Shown here one piece after another: positions 25,131 to 32,982 of a stretch of DNA of 64,000 bases. Below the pieces are notes generated by a model. That model saw only the letters and a list, made by a program, of their open reading frames with translations, was not told where the DNA came from and did no database searches. Both the position numbers and the translations under genes were made by a program. Position 1 is the stretch's first letter, and the number at the start of each line of letters is the position of its first letter. The stretch is from assembly GCA_015060105.1 (NCBI GenBank), contig SUZD01000008.1:30685-94684 (forward strand), written 5' to 3'. Source of the stretch: Rikenellaceae bacterium (GTDB lineage: Bacteria; Bacteroidota; Bacteroidia; Bacteroidales; Rikenellaceae).

Positions 25131-26067
25131 GCTTTCGATACCTCAAAGAATATTATACTACATATCGCTCTCGTTTATGTACCTGATAGCGATATTGCCC
25201 GACTTTATTCTTGTGGCTGTGTTTAAGCCACTGATTTATCTGTTGGTATATCGAGTGGCACGCTACCGTGTTAAGGTGGTGCGTGATAACTTAATAAAAT
25301 GTTTTCCCGAAAAGACTCCGCGCGAACTGCGTACCATTGAGCGAAAGTTCTATTTCTTCTTTGCTGAACTGATACTTAATGTTGTCAATATGCTTACTAT
25401 GTCGCGCCGCAAGTTGCGTCGTCTGCTAACCGTTGAGGGCGATGAAGTATTTACAACCGACCCCCGACACGCAATCATAGTGACTGCGCATTTTGGCTGT
25501 TGGGAGATGCTGGCAGGATTTCCGATGCGTAATCATAGATTTAAGAATGTTTGTGTCTATCACGAGTTGGAAAATCCCGTTGCCGATGAGATTATGCGAT
25601 ATATCCGCGAGCGGGTGGGTGGTGTACCTGTTGAGCGACGCGAGGTTTTGCGCCATTATATTGCGAATCGTAATGGCTATCCCGATGGCGATCGTATGTT
25701 GTGGGGTATGATTTCGGACCAAACTCCTGCACGAGATTTGAAACACCATTGGCTGCGATTTATGGGACGCCCGACGGTGTTTGCACGTGGCTCGGAGTAT
25801 ATGGCAGTCAAATTTGGCACCCCTATCTATTTTTTGTGGGTGGAACATCGTGGTTTTGGCCGCTATCACTATCGTTTGGAGCAAATTTATGATGGCGTGG
25901 AGCAACTGCCCGAGTATGAGATAACAACCCGTTATGCAGCGCTATTGGAGCAACAGATTCGCCAACAACCAGAGTTGTGGTTGTGGACACACCGCCGTTG
26001 GAAACGAGTGTTTGGTGCCGAAGCGCAACAAAGTTATTATGAACGTTATCCCGAAGAGCGTCCGTGA
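25117..26067 (+). CDS. LpxL/HtrB-type lysophospholipid or lipid A acyltransferase
   Basis: The 316-aa protein has an N-terminal membrane segment (about 14-45) and the acyltransferase motif HFGCWEML (HX4E, about residues 125-130), the form used by LpxL/LpxM late lipid A acyltransferases. Further family landmarks are FARGSEYMAVKFGTPIYFLWVEH and the C-terminal WLWTHRRWK, which is very characteristic of LpxL-type enzymes. It therefore probably adds a secondary acyl chain to lipid A at the inner membrane. It overlaps the DUF389 gene by 14 bp and the glycosyltransferase gene by 4 bp. Confidence 0.9.
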   Translation: MSKSRLSIPQRILYYISLSFMYLIAILPDFILVAVFKPLIYLLVYRVARYRVKVVRDNLIKCFPEKTPRELRTIERKFYFFFAELILNVVNMLTMSRRKLRRLLTVEGDEVFTTDPRHAIIVTAHFGCWEMLAGFPMRNHRFKNVCVYHELENPVADEIMRYIRERVGGVPVERREVLRHYIANRNGYPDGDRMLWGMISDQTPARDLKHHWLRFMGRPTVFARGSEYMAVKFGTPIYFLWVEHRGFGRYHYRLEQIYDGVEQLPEYEITTRYAALLEQQIRQQPELWLWTHRRWKRVFGAEAQQSYYERYPEERP

Positions 26068-27062
26068 AGTGTAAAGTAGTCATACTGAATTGGAATGGTC
26101 GTCTGCACCTTGAAACCTACCTGCCAAGTGTAGTGGAGGCTTGCCCGTCGTGGGCGGGAGTTGTTGTTGCCGATAATGGCTCGACTGATGATTCGTTGTC
26201 GTTTGTCGAGACGCAATTTCCGATGGTTGAGATAGTACGACTGCCGCAGAATTATGGTTTTGCCGAGGGTTATAATAGAGCCCTTGCACAGGTCGCTGAT
26301 TGTGAGTTTGTAGTTTTGCTGAATAGCGATATTGAAACGCCGAAAGGGTGGCTTGAACCATTGATTTCGTGCCTTGAAAACAATTCAAACGTTGGTGCCG
26401 TAGCACCTAAACTGCGCTCGTGGTGCGAGCGTGATAGCTTCGAGTATGCCGGAGCATCGGGTGGATTTATAGATGTGTTGGGTTATCCGTTTTGTCGAGG
26501 TCGCATAATGAGTACTGTCGAGAAGGATAATGGACAATATGATGACGCACGTACTGTTTTTTGGGCATCGGGTGCAGCGTTTGCTTGTCGCTTGGACGTT
26601 TTTAGACAGATGGGAGGTTTTGATGGCGATTTCTTTGCTCATCAAGAGGAGATAGACCTATGTTGGCGAATGTGGAAGGCTGGATACGAGGTAAGGGTAG
26701 AACCGCAAAGCGTTGTGTATCACTTGGGCGGAGGTACATTGCCTAATAACTCTCCACGAAAAATATATCTCAATCATCGAAATAATCTGTCGATGTTGTA
26801 TAAAAATCTTGAACCATCGAAACGTTGGTGGGTATTACCCATAAGATTACTGCTTGATGGCGCATCGGCATTCGTATATATGTGTCAAGGTAATCTGCCG
26901 TTTGTAAAGGCTGTATGGCAGGCGCATCGAGACTTCTTTGCCCGACGAAAGAGTTTGCGAACCAAGAGAACTGTGCAACTCGCATCACCGCAAGGTATTT
27001 ATCGGGGCTCTATCGTTCTGCGTGCAATGTTTGGTAGAAAGCGTTTTGACAAAATGGTTTAA
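26064..27062 (+). CDS. Family 2 glycosyltransferase
   Basis: The 332-aa protein begins with VVILNWNGRLHLETYLPSV, then VVADNGSTDDSL and LLNSDIETPKGWLEPLI. These are the nucleotide- and metal-binding elements of GT-A GT2 enzymes similar to rhamnosyltransferases. GGFDGDFFAHQEEIDLCWR supplies the acceptor-side acidic residues. The start is GTG overlapping the previous stop (GTGA). Its overlap with an LpxL-like gene suggests a role in lipid A/LPS or another envelope glycan; sugar and acceptor are unknown. There is no wider polysaccharide cluster. Confidence 0.9.
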   Translation: MKCKVVILNWNGRLHLETYLPSVVEACPSWAGVVVADNGSTDDSLSFVETQFPMVEIVRLPQNYGFAEGYNRALAQVADCEFVVLLNSDIETPKGWLEPLISCLENNSNVGAVAPKLRSWCERDSFEYAGASGGFIDVLGYPFCRGRIMSTVEKDNGQYDDARTVFWASGAAFACRLDVFRQMGGFDGDFFAHQEEIDLCWRMWKAGYEVRVEPQSVVYHLGGGTLPNNSPRKIYLNHRNNLSMLYKNLEPSKRWWVLPIRLLLDGASAFVYMCQGNLPFVKAVWQAHRDFFARRKSLRTKRTVQLASPQGIYRGSIVLRAMFGRKRFDKMV

Positions 27063-27067
27063 TTGGT

Positions 27068-27574
27068 GTGAATACACTATTATCGAAAATACACTTACTT
27101 ACCGAATACGCAGCCGAGCATAATCTTGCCACTCGGATTGCGTTGTTGTTTGATGTGTCGCGCAGTTCGCATGTTAAAAGGCTGTATGTCGTAGATCTCC
27201 TCTCGGGGGAGGTGCTTATGTCATGCTTGGCGGCAAGTGGTCGTGGCCGAACATTGTGGAGCCGCCTGTTTCCTCGCACGGGAGATGTGCCCGATTCTTG
27301 GCTTACTCCGATAGGGCGTTGTCGGATTGCCGAGCGTTATGAAGGTGAGTTTGGTGTGGCTTATCGACTTGATGGATTGGATACAACCAATGCTAATGCG
27401 CGTAGCCGTGCAATTGTGCTTCATTCGTCACCAGAGATTCCGAACGCGAACATCTCATTTGCTCCGTTGTGGTGTAGTAGGGGATGTGTTGTCGTTGCTC
27501 CGTCGGCTTTCCGCAAAATAGACGAAATACTCAAAGATACCTCTGACGCTTTGTTGTGGATTTATGCTGATTAG
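27068..27574 (+). CDS. Murein L,D-transpeptidase catalytic-domain family protein
   Basis: The 168-aa protein matches the YkuD_2 type of L,D-transpeptidase domain: IALLFDVSRSSHVKRLYVVDL, GDVPDSWLTPIGRCRI, the His-containing IVLHSSPE and the nucleophile motif SRGCVVVAP (SxGC, Cys near residue 140). Such enzymes make 3-3 cross-links or attach proteins to peptidoglycan in the periplasm. The start is a GTG six bases after the GT2 stop. No signal peptide is seen, which is odd for a wall enzyme. It converges on the DUF5715 gene with a 4-bp overlap of the stop codons. Confidence 0.82.
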   Translation: MNTLLSKIHLLTEYAAEHNLATRIALLFDVSRSSHVKRLYVVDLLSGEVLMSCLAASGRGRTLWSRLFPRTGDVPDSWLTPIGRCRIAERYEGEFGVAYRLDGLDTTNANARSRAIVLHSSPEIPNANISFAPLWCSRGCVVVAPSAFRKIDEILKDTSDALLWIYAD

Positions 27575-28311
27575 GGGCGAGCGGTAATGTGAAAACACGC
27601 CTGCTTACGCTCGTATTTAACATAGCAGCGACCCTCGTCTTTGAGGTTTTTCAATACCTCTGCCAAAATCTGTTTCATCATTGCCGATTCGAAAGTTGCG
27701 GTATGACCTGTGTGTTTGTAGAATCGAGCATAGGTTATGTCGAAAGTGGTGCCGTAGAAGTGGCACGAATTTTCCGAAGCATTGACGTTGCCCGAACGAC
27801 GCAACTTTTTGACATCATTTCGAGTACGCGTAACACTTGTTACAATAGGGCAAATACCCACAATACCGAAACGGCGTTCAAGGGAGTCGGCAAAGTTGCG
27901 ACCTATATCTTCGAGTAAATCGGCTGCCTTGGGAACAAGAAAAGGGGATGAGTGAGTCAGTTTGTCAATCTTGTAAAACTCGCAGCTGGCAATGTGTTTA
28001 ACTCTTTTAGAGGGCTCTTCGTCTGGCGAAGAGAGTGGCGCAAATCCCAACTTTTGGGCGGCTGCAAGTTGTACGTCGTTCATATCTCGGAATAGACGCG
28101 AGTATTTCCATTGATAATGTATGCGGGTGGTTTTGGCCTTTTCGAGCATCGCCAAGTCGGCCTTTTCGAGAGCGATAGCCTCTTGTCGTTGCGCCTCACG
28201 ATAGTCGCGACCAATCTTGAAAAAAGTGCAGAATAACGCAAAAACAAGTATGCCGTACAGATACGGTTTTAATTTGGGGTTAAGGTGTCTTTTGAGTCTG
28301 CGTTTCGCCAT
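27571..28311 (-). CDS. DUF5715 family, M15-like peptidase protein
   Basis: The track's start (28347) lies inside the tRNA-Gln terminator, so I take the ATG at 28311 (MAKRRLKRHLN), giving 246 aa. A basic N-terminus is followed by a signal anchor (about 18-35), a Glu/Ala-rich helical region and a C-terminal domain. That domain's SCHFYGTTFDIT resembles the SxHxxGxAxD zinc motif of M15/VanY D,D-carboxypeptidases, with a later His in CFHITAR. It probably acts on periplasmic peptidoglycan stem peptides. It is convergent with the L,D-transpeptidase, with overlapping stops. Confidence 0.8.
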   Translation of the reverse strand: MAKRRLKRHLNPKLKPYLYGILVFALFCTFFKIGRDYREAQRQEAIALEKADLAMLEKAKTTRIHYQWKYSRLFRDMNDVQLAAAQKLGFAPLSSPDEEPSKRVKHIASCEFYKIDKLTHSSPFLVPKAADLLEDIGRNFADSLERRFGIVGICPIVTSVTRTRNDVKKLRRSGNVNASENSCHFYGTTFDITYARFYKHTGHTATFESAMMKQILAEVLKNLKDEGRCYVKYERKQACFHITARP

Positions 28312-28336
28312 ATTAAATAAGTCGTTGTTCACAATA

Positions 28337-28380
28337 AAAAAAGACACTCTCGGTAGCTAATGCGTCCTCGGGTGTCTTTT
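28337..28380 (-). terminator. Terminator of tRNA-Gln
   Basis: Stem AAAAGACAC (28339-28347)/GTGTCTTTT (28372-28380), with further inner pairing. On the minus strand it is followed by a run of T. It lies 4 bp past the tRNA 3' end. Confidence 0.75.
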
Positions 28381-28383
28381 GAG

Positions 28384-28454
28384 TTGAGCTACCTGGATTC
28401 GAACCAAGAATGACAGAACCAAAATCTGCAGTGTTACCATTACACCATAGCTCA
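28384..28454 (-). tRNA. tRNA-Gln (anticodon TTG)
   Basis: The minus strand folds as a 71-nt cloverleaf. Acceptor stem TGAGCTA/TAGCTCA with discriminator A; D-arm GTGTAATGGTAACAC; anticodon arm GCAGA-TTTTGGT-TCTGT with anticodon TTG; T-arm CTTGG-TTCGAAT-CCAGG. CCA is not encoded. It has its own consensus promoter and terminator. Confidence 0.95.
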
Positions 28455-28475
28455 ATTCAGCTCCTAAAAGCGATG

Positions 28476-28506
28476 CAAATGTACGACATTTTTTCTAATC
28501 TGCAAA
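28476..28506 (-). promoter_or_regulatory. Consensus promoter for tRNA-Gln
   Basis: On the minus strand TTTG (28506-28503), 19 bp, TACATTTG (28483-28476), about 22 bp upstream of the mature tRNA 5' end. Exact fit to TTTG-N19-21-TAnnTTTG. Confidence 0.8.
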
Positions 28507-28526
28507 CTTTTTTTCATAAACTTTTG

Positions 28527-28534
28527 TATTTTTG
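28527..28534 (+). promoter_or_regulatory. -7 promoter box for the NSS transporter
   Basis: TATTTTTG matches TAnnTTTG, 28 bp before the ATG at 28562. I see no clear -33 TTTG. Confidence 0.5.
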
Positions 28535-28561
28535 TGCCACAACCCATAAAAAAGAAGCAAA

Positions 28562-29911
28562 ATGAGTGATTCACGAACACAATTTAAGAGCAAATTTGGT
28601 ATAATAATGGCCTCGGTTGGTAGTGCCGTAGGACTTGGTAATATTTGGCGCTTCCCTTACGAAGCAGGACAAAACGGAGGTGCCGCTTTTCTTATTATAT
28701 ATATTGTGTGTGTGCTGGTACTTGGAATACCAACGTTGATGGCCGAGATGACTATGGGCCGAATGACCCAAACTAACTCTGCACGCGCGTTTCGTAAAAT
28801 GACCCAAAGTCCGGTTTTTAGCAAGGTCGGTTATCTTGGAGTGTTGGCTTGCGTGCTGATTATGGGTTTCTATACTGTGGTTGCTGGTTGGACATTTGAG
28901 TATATGTGGGAGGCGGTATCGGGAACAATGACAGATTTGAGCGCCGAACAATTTACCGCAAACTTTAACTCTTTTGTAGTATCTCCGTTCCGCCCGCTGT
29001 TTTGGACAATACTTATGGTTGTTTTGACACACCTAATTATATTGGGCGGAGTACAAAAGGGTATCGAGCGTGCGGCGAAGTGGATGATGCCGATGCTGTT
29101 CTTGTTGTTGGTTGTGTTGTGCGTTTATTCGGTGATGCTGCCCGGAGCAAGCGCAGGACTTGAATTTTTGTTCAAACCCGACTTCTCGAAGATAACCTCC
29201 GAAGTGGTGTTGAGTGCAATGGGACAAGCCTTTTTCTCGTTGAGTTTGGGCGCGGGAGTTATGATTACTTATGCGTCGTATTTCGATAACGATGTCAATA
29301 TTCCCCGCACGGCAACAACCGTAGCACTGCTCGATACAAGTGTGGCATTCCTTGCAGGTATCCTTATCTTTCCTGCGGTTTTTACATTTGGAATTGAGCC
29401 AACACAAGGCCCTAATTTGGTGTTTGTAACCCTGCCTAATATTTTTGCTCAACTGCCTATGGGGTCGGTTTTGGCATTTGCGTTCTTCTTGTTGTTGGCA
29501 TTGGCTTCGATAACATCGTTGATTTCGTTGCATCAGGTGGTGACAGCGTATGTGGCCGAGGAGTTTAAGTTGTCGAATCGCAAAGCAGCATTGGTGGTGT
29601 CGTGTACAATCGCAGTGTTGGCGGTTTTGTGCTCGTTGAGTTTGGGTGTACTGAATGATATCAGAGTAGGCGGTTTGTGTATGTTTGATTTGATGGACTA
29701 TGTGACGGCCAAGATTATGATGCCGCTGGGTAGTTTGCTGTTGTGCTTGTTCCTTGGCTGGAAGGTTGAGAAATCGAAGATTCTCAATGAAATTACGAAT
29801 TATGGAACACTTCGTTGGCGATTGGCCAAGACGTTTGTCGTAATGCTCAAATATGTAGTTCCGATTCTGGTGGCGTTGGTGTTTATCAACGAGTTGGGCC
29901 TCTTTGAATAG
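28562..29911 (+). CDS. Neurotransmitter:sodium symporter (NSS/SNF) family transporter
   Basis: The 449-aa inner-membrane protein has about 11 to 12 hydrophobic segments. It starts with the NSS signature FGIIMASVGSAVGLGNIWRFPYEAGQNGGAAFL, which holds the unwound helix 1 with substrate and sodium ligands in LeuT. The GQAFFSLSLGAGVMITYASYF segment (helix 6 region) is also canonical. Prokaryotic members carry amino acids with sodium; the exact substrate is unknown. It is divergent from tRNA-Gln, has a -7 box, and is followed after 67 bp by another promoter, so it is likely monocistronic. Confidence 0.93.
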   Translation: MSDSRTQFKSKFGIIMASVGSAVGLGNIWRFPYEAGQNGGAAFLIIYIVCVLVLGIPTLMAEMTMGRMTQTNSARAFRKMTQSPVFSKVGYLGVLACVLIMGFYTVVAGWTFEYMWEAVSGTMTDLSAEQFTANFNSFVVSPFRPLFWTILMVVLTHLIILGGVQKGIERAAKWMMPMLFLLLVVLCVYSVMLPGASAGLEFLFKPDFSKITSEVVLSAMGQAFFSLSLGAGVMITYASYFDNDVNIPRTATTVALLDTSVAFLAGILIFPAVFTFGIEPTQGPNLVFVTLPNIFAQLPMGSVLAFAFFLLLALASITSLISLHQVVTAYVAEEFKLSNRKAALVVSCTIAVLAVLCSLSLGVLNDIRVGGLCMFDLMDYVTAKIMMPLGSLLLCLFLGWKVEKSKILNEITNYGTLRWRLAKTFVVMLKYVVPILVALVFINELGLFE

Positions 29912-29915
29912 AGAG

Positions 29916-29947
29916 TTTGGAATAATCAAAAGAAAAACGTATATTTG
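29916..29947 (+). promoter_or_regulatory. Consensus promoter of the VTC/DUF4956/DUF2490 operon
   Basis: TTTG (29916-29919), 20-bp spacer, TATATTTG (29940-29947): an exact Bacteroidota consensus, 31 bp upstream of the first ATG (29979). Confidence 0.78.
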
Positions 29948-29978
29948 TACAATTCAAAAAAAACTAAAACCTACTATT

Positions 29979-30404
29979 ATGAAGCAACGCATAGCCTGTT
30001 TGATTGTAATGTTGATATGTGCAACGGCTGCATATTGCCAACTTACTCCCGAACAACTTGCAAAACGAGAACGTCGCAAAAACCTTACGGTTAAAGAGTG
30101 GAATACTGATGGTAAATCGAAAACCAAATGGCTCGATCACCTCACTGTGTATGATGATCAGGGTCGCAAGGTCGAAGAGATTGAGTATAATACCTATGGT
30201 CAGGTTGAGCGTGTAACTTGTGAGTACGATGAGGTTACAGGTAAGGTTTCCAAAGAGGTCGTGTACGATGACCGCAATAAACCTGTGCGTATTCGTAAGT
30301 ATGAGTACAATCCAGATGGCACCAAACGCCGTCAATACAACTATATGCCTAATGGTAAGTTGTATAGTGTAAAAGTCTTTGAATATATTTTCTCGGATAA
30401 ATAA
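29979..30404 (+). CDS. Small secreted protein with YD-like repeats
   Basis: The ATG at 29979, not the track's 29904, begins a clear signal peptide (MKQRIACLIVMLICATAAYCQ). The earlier start would lie before the -7 promoter box. The 141-aa product has a Lys/Arg-rich start (QLAKRERRKNL), then four to five short repeats of the form YDxxGRKxxExEYN / YDDRNKPVRIRKYEYN, resembling the YD/RHS-type beta-hairpin units of secreted proteins. The mature part should be a small periplasmic or surface beta protein. It is first in the VTC operon and its stop overlaps the VTC ATG (TAATG). I cannot assign a function. Confidence 0.78.
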   Translation: MKQRIACLIVMLICATAAYCQLTPEQLAKRERRKNLTVKEWNTDGKSKTKWLDHLTVYDDQGRKVEEIEYNTYGQVERVTCEYDEVTGKVSKEVVYDDRNKPVRIRKYEYNPDGTKRRQYNYMPNGKLYSVKVFEYIFSDK

Positions 30405-31186
30405 TGGCTATCTCGGAACTAAATAAGTTGCCGATATGGGACAAAATGCAGACCATCGACTTGTCGGAGATGAAATCCATCAAGTTGATGAATCGCATTG
30501 ATACCAAGTTTATAGCCAATAGTGACGATTTGCCACGCATTTTGGAGATGGCACTCGACCTTTATCGAGTGCAGTCTATTGATGGTGTGCGAGTGGCTCG
30601 CTACGACACTCTCTATTATGATACCCCCGATTTGGCAATGTACACGATGCACCACAATCGCAAACTGCGTCGCCAAAAGGTGCGTACCCGTACCTATGTT
30701 GAATCGGATTTATCGTTTCTCGAAGTGAAAAATAAGACCAATAAGGGTCGCACCAAGAAGAAACGCATCGAAATCAGTCGTGAAACATTTTTTAATATCC
30801 ACTCCAACGGCGAGGCAATGGAGTTCTTGAATGAACGCTCTATGTTCGACCCTGTGATATTGTGTCCTAATGTGGCGACTCGATTTGACCGCATAACACT
30901 TGTGAATAAGGCGAAGACAGAGCGATTGACTATTGATCTTAATTTGGAGTTCGAGAGCGTTGCGACAGGTGTTAAAGTGTCGCCTCCTCGCTTGATGATT
31001 ATTGAGTTGAAGCAAGACGGATTGTGCCATTCGGATATGAAAATGATACTGCGAGAGTTGCGTATCAAACCCAATAAAATCAGTAAGTGCTGTATCGGAA
31101 CCGCGCTTACAAATCCCAATGCGAAGAAAAATCGTTTTGGAGTGAAAATCAGAAAAATAGAAAAGATAACCAAAGCAAAACTTTAA
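30404..31186 (+). CDS. VTC-domain polyphosphate polymerase-like protein
   Basis: The 260-aa cytoplasmic protein matches the VTC (CYTH/triphosphate-tunnel) domain of yeast Vtc4. It has MNRIDTKF near residue 29, YDTLYYDTPDL, the basic strand KLRRQKVRTRTY, FLEVKNKTNKGR, TRFDRITLVN with LTIDLNLEFE, and MIIELKQDG near the C-terminus. These alternating basic strands line the tunnel that binds nucleotide, phosphate chain and divalent metal. The predicted reaction is ATP-driven polyphosphate synthesis, inferred from the eukaryotic enzyme and untested here. A tunnel-fold triphosphatase is the main alternative. It is translationally coupled to the preceding gene and 5 bp before the DUF4956 gene. Confidence 0.85.
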   Translation: MAISELNKLPIWDKMQTIDLSEMKSIKLMNRIDTKFIANSDDLPRILEMALDLYRVQSIDGVRVARYDTLYYDTPDLAMYTMHHNRKLRRQKVRTRTYVESDLSFLEVKNKTNKGRTKKKRIEISRETFFNIHSNGEAMEFLNERSMFDPVILCPNVATRFDRITLVNKAKTERLTIDLNLEFESVATGVKVSPPRLMIIELKQDGLCHSDMKMILRELRIKPNKISKCCIGTALTNPNAKKNRFGVKIRKIEKITKAKL

Positions 31187-31191
31187 CTACC

Positions 31192-32040
31192 ATGAATATC
31201 AAAAGAATTTCTACAATGATTCTGTCGCTTGCGATGTTGAGCGTCGGTTTGTTTTTTGTTCAACCAGTGTCTGCGCAAGAAAACTTTGATGCAGATATTG
31301 CCGCAGAGTATAGCGAGGGTGATGTAAATTCGGAGGTAATGGCAATTTCGTCACCCGAGGAGTTGAACTACGAAGATGTAACACCAAAGTTTTTGGGCGC
31401 AGAATTGTATGAGCAGGATAGCTTGCTCAACTTGTTGATTCGTTTTGCGTTCAACGTGTTGGTAAGCTGGATTATCGTTCAATTTTTCTACTATCGCAAA
31501 TCGCCCCGTCGTGATTACTACGTAACCTTCATGTTGTTTTCGGCAGTGATGTTCTTGCTGATTTTTATGATGGAGAATGTTAGTATGACAATGGGTATTA
31601 TGCTGGGTTTGTTTGCAATCTTTGGAGTGATTCGTTACCGTACCGAGACTGTACCCATTCGCGAGATGACTTATCTGTTTGTGATTATCGGTACCTCGGT
31701 AATCAATGGTTTGTCGCTCAATATGACCTACACCAACTTGTTGGTGGCCAATGCTATGTTGCTGTTGTTGATGGCTTTGTTGGAGAATCGCTCGTTGCTC
31801 AAACATCAAACCACCAAACTTGTGTTGTACGATAAAATCGAGATGATTGTTCCCGAGAAACGCGAGGAATTGATTGCCGACTTGCAACAACGCTTGGGTA
31901 TTACTAAAATTGATAAGGTGGAGATTGGGCATGTTGATTTCCTTCGTGATGTTGCTTTTGTAAAGGTGTATTATCACTTGGCGAAGGGCGAGACCAATAC
32001 AATCAACCAAGTAACCAAAATGAACCAATATAATGGCTAA
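31192..32040 (+). CDS. DUF4956 membrane protein with signal peptide
   Basis: The ATG at 31192 begins a signal-like hydrophobic segment (MNIKRISTMILSLAMLSVGLFFVQPVSAQ); the track's 31087 start lies inside the VTC gene. The 282-aa product then has an acidic linker (about 30-70) and about four membrane segments (about 80-205) with IFGVIRYRTETVPIREMTYLFVIIG, the DUF4956 core. A cytoplasmic-type alpha/beta domain follows at the C-terminus (KTLVLYDKIEMIVPE-like onwards). In my memory DUF4956 genes often neighbour VTC-domain genes in bacteria. A channel or membrane scaffold for the polymerase is a reasonable guess. It overlaps the DUF2490 gene by 8 bp. Confidence 0.85.
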   Translation: MNIKRISTMILSLAMLSVGLFFVQPVSAQENFDADIAAEYSEGDVNSEVMAISSPEELNYEDVTPKFLGAELYEQDSLLNLLIRFAFNVLVSWIIVQFFYYRKSPRRDYYVTFMLFSAVMFLLIFMMENVSMTMGIMLGLFAIFGVIRYRTETVPIREMTYLFVIIGTSVINGLSLNMTYTNLLVANAMLLLLMALLENRSLLKHQTTKLVLYDKIEMIVPEKREELIADLQQRLGITKIDKVEIGHVDFLRDVAFVKVYYHLAKGETNTINQVTKMNQYNG

Positions 32041-32914
32041 AAGAGTATCCATACTCGTCTTGGCGTTTTGTCTTTGTGTGGCAACATCGTGGGCTCAAAA
32101 TCCTGAATATGTTGATACCGAGCTCGAAACTGTAAGGCGTGGCGCGCTACTTAATATTGGTGCCGAGGTTGAGAAGAAATTGGCCAAAGGCCTGAATTTG
32201 GGCGTCGAAGGTGAGGCTCGATTTAAGGAAATGACCAACTTTGCCAAAGGCGTCAATCATATGGAGCGTTTGGAGTTGGGCCTTAAAATGACCTATAAGG
32301 TATGCGACTATGTGAGGGTAGGTGGTGGTTATGCCTATCGCGCATATCTCAAAGATGGTAAAGAGAGTACTAATTGGGAGAACTATTGGAGCGATCGCCA
32401 TGTTGTACACTTGGAGGCGACGGCTTCATATAAGGTGTCGCAATGGAAATTTTCACTCCGTTTGCGTCCCGAATTAACCGTTCGTACCGATTCGATTAAC
32501 ATTTTGGAGAAGGTTCGTAATTTCTTTGAGTTGCGTACCCGCTTGCAGGCTGAATATGAGTTCAGGTCGGTGCCTGTCGAGATTTTTGCCTATGTCGAGA
32601 TGTTTAATACACTCAATGCAATTAACCCCAATAATACCTTGAACAAGGTTTATGCTATGCACGGAGCGAAAAATCCGGGAACGTATTATTGCTCGTGGAG
32701 TGGACAGTATATCAATGATATTCGTGCATCGGTGGGCGTTAGTTATCGCTTCGATAAACGCAATAGTCTAAAAGTCTATTATCGCTTCTTCCACGATATC
32801 GGACGAGATATACACCTTAATAAGAACTATGCCAATAATTTCAAGGAGTTTACGGTAACTCGTGAGTTGGAATATAACCATATGCTCGGTATCGGCTACT
32901 CGTATAGTTTCTAA
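32033..32914 (+). CDS. DUF2490 outer-membrane beta-barrel protein
   Basis: The 293-aa product has a signal peptide (MAKRVSILVLAFCLCVATSWAQ) followed by repeated amphipathic strands (e.g. GALLNIGAEVEKKLAKGLNLGVEGEARF, VRVGGGYAYRAYL, WKFSLRLRPELTVRT). It ends in the aromatic GIGYSYSF, as in outer-membrane barrels of the DUF2490 type. The ATG overlaps the DUF4956 stop (ATGGCTAA), so it is translationally coupled. It is the last gene of the operon, followed by a terminator. Its role in the operon is unknown; it could move or anchor a product at the outer membrane. Confidence 0.87.
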   Translation: MAKRVSILVLAFCLCVATSWAQNPEYVDTELETVRRGALLNIGAEVEKKLAKGLNLGVEGEARFKEMTNFAKGVNHMERLELGLKMTYKVCDYVRVGGGYAYRAYLKDGKESTNWENYWSDRHVVHLEATASYKVSQWKFSLRLRPELTVRTDSINILEKVRNFFELRTRLQAEYEFRSVPVEIFAYVEMFNTLNAINPNNTLNKVYAMHGAKNPGTYYCSWSGQYINDIRASVGVSYRFDKRNSLKVYYRFFHDIGRDIHLNKNYANNFKEFTVTRELEYNHMLGIGYSYSF

Positions 32915-32927
32915 ACCATTTTCCATA

Positions 32928-32972
32928 AAATAGAGCGACCTCCGCAATATGTGGAGGTCGTTCTGTTTTATT
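32928..32972. terminator. Bidirectional terminator between DUF2490 and EEP genes
   Basis: AGAGCGACCTCC (32932-32943) pairs with GGAGGTCGTTCT (32953-32964, one G-U). A-rich and T-rich flanks lie on either side between converging genes. Confidence 0.78.
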
Positions 32973-32982
32973 ATAGTTTTTT

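Noticed and set aside
28312-28347. Upstream start of the DUF5715 ORF
   Set aside because: These codons overlap the tRNA-Gln terminator, and the basic N-terminus plus anchor begins at 28311.
29033-29929. 298-aa minus-strand ORF rich in Gln, His and Arg
   Set aside because: It is a shadow of the NSS transporter gene. The QH/RQ-rich composition is typical of the complement of Leu/Val-rich membrane proteins.
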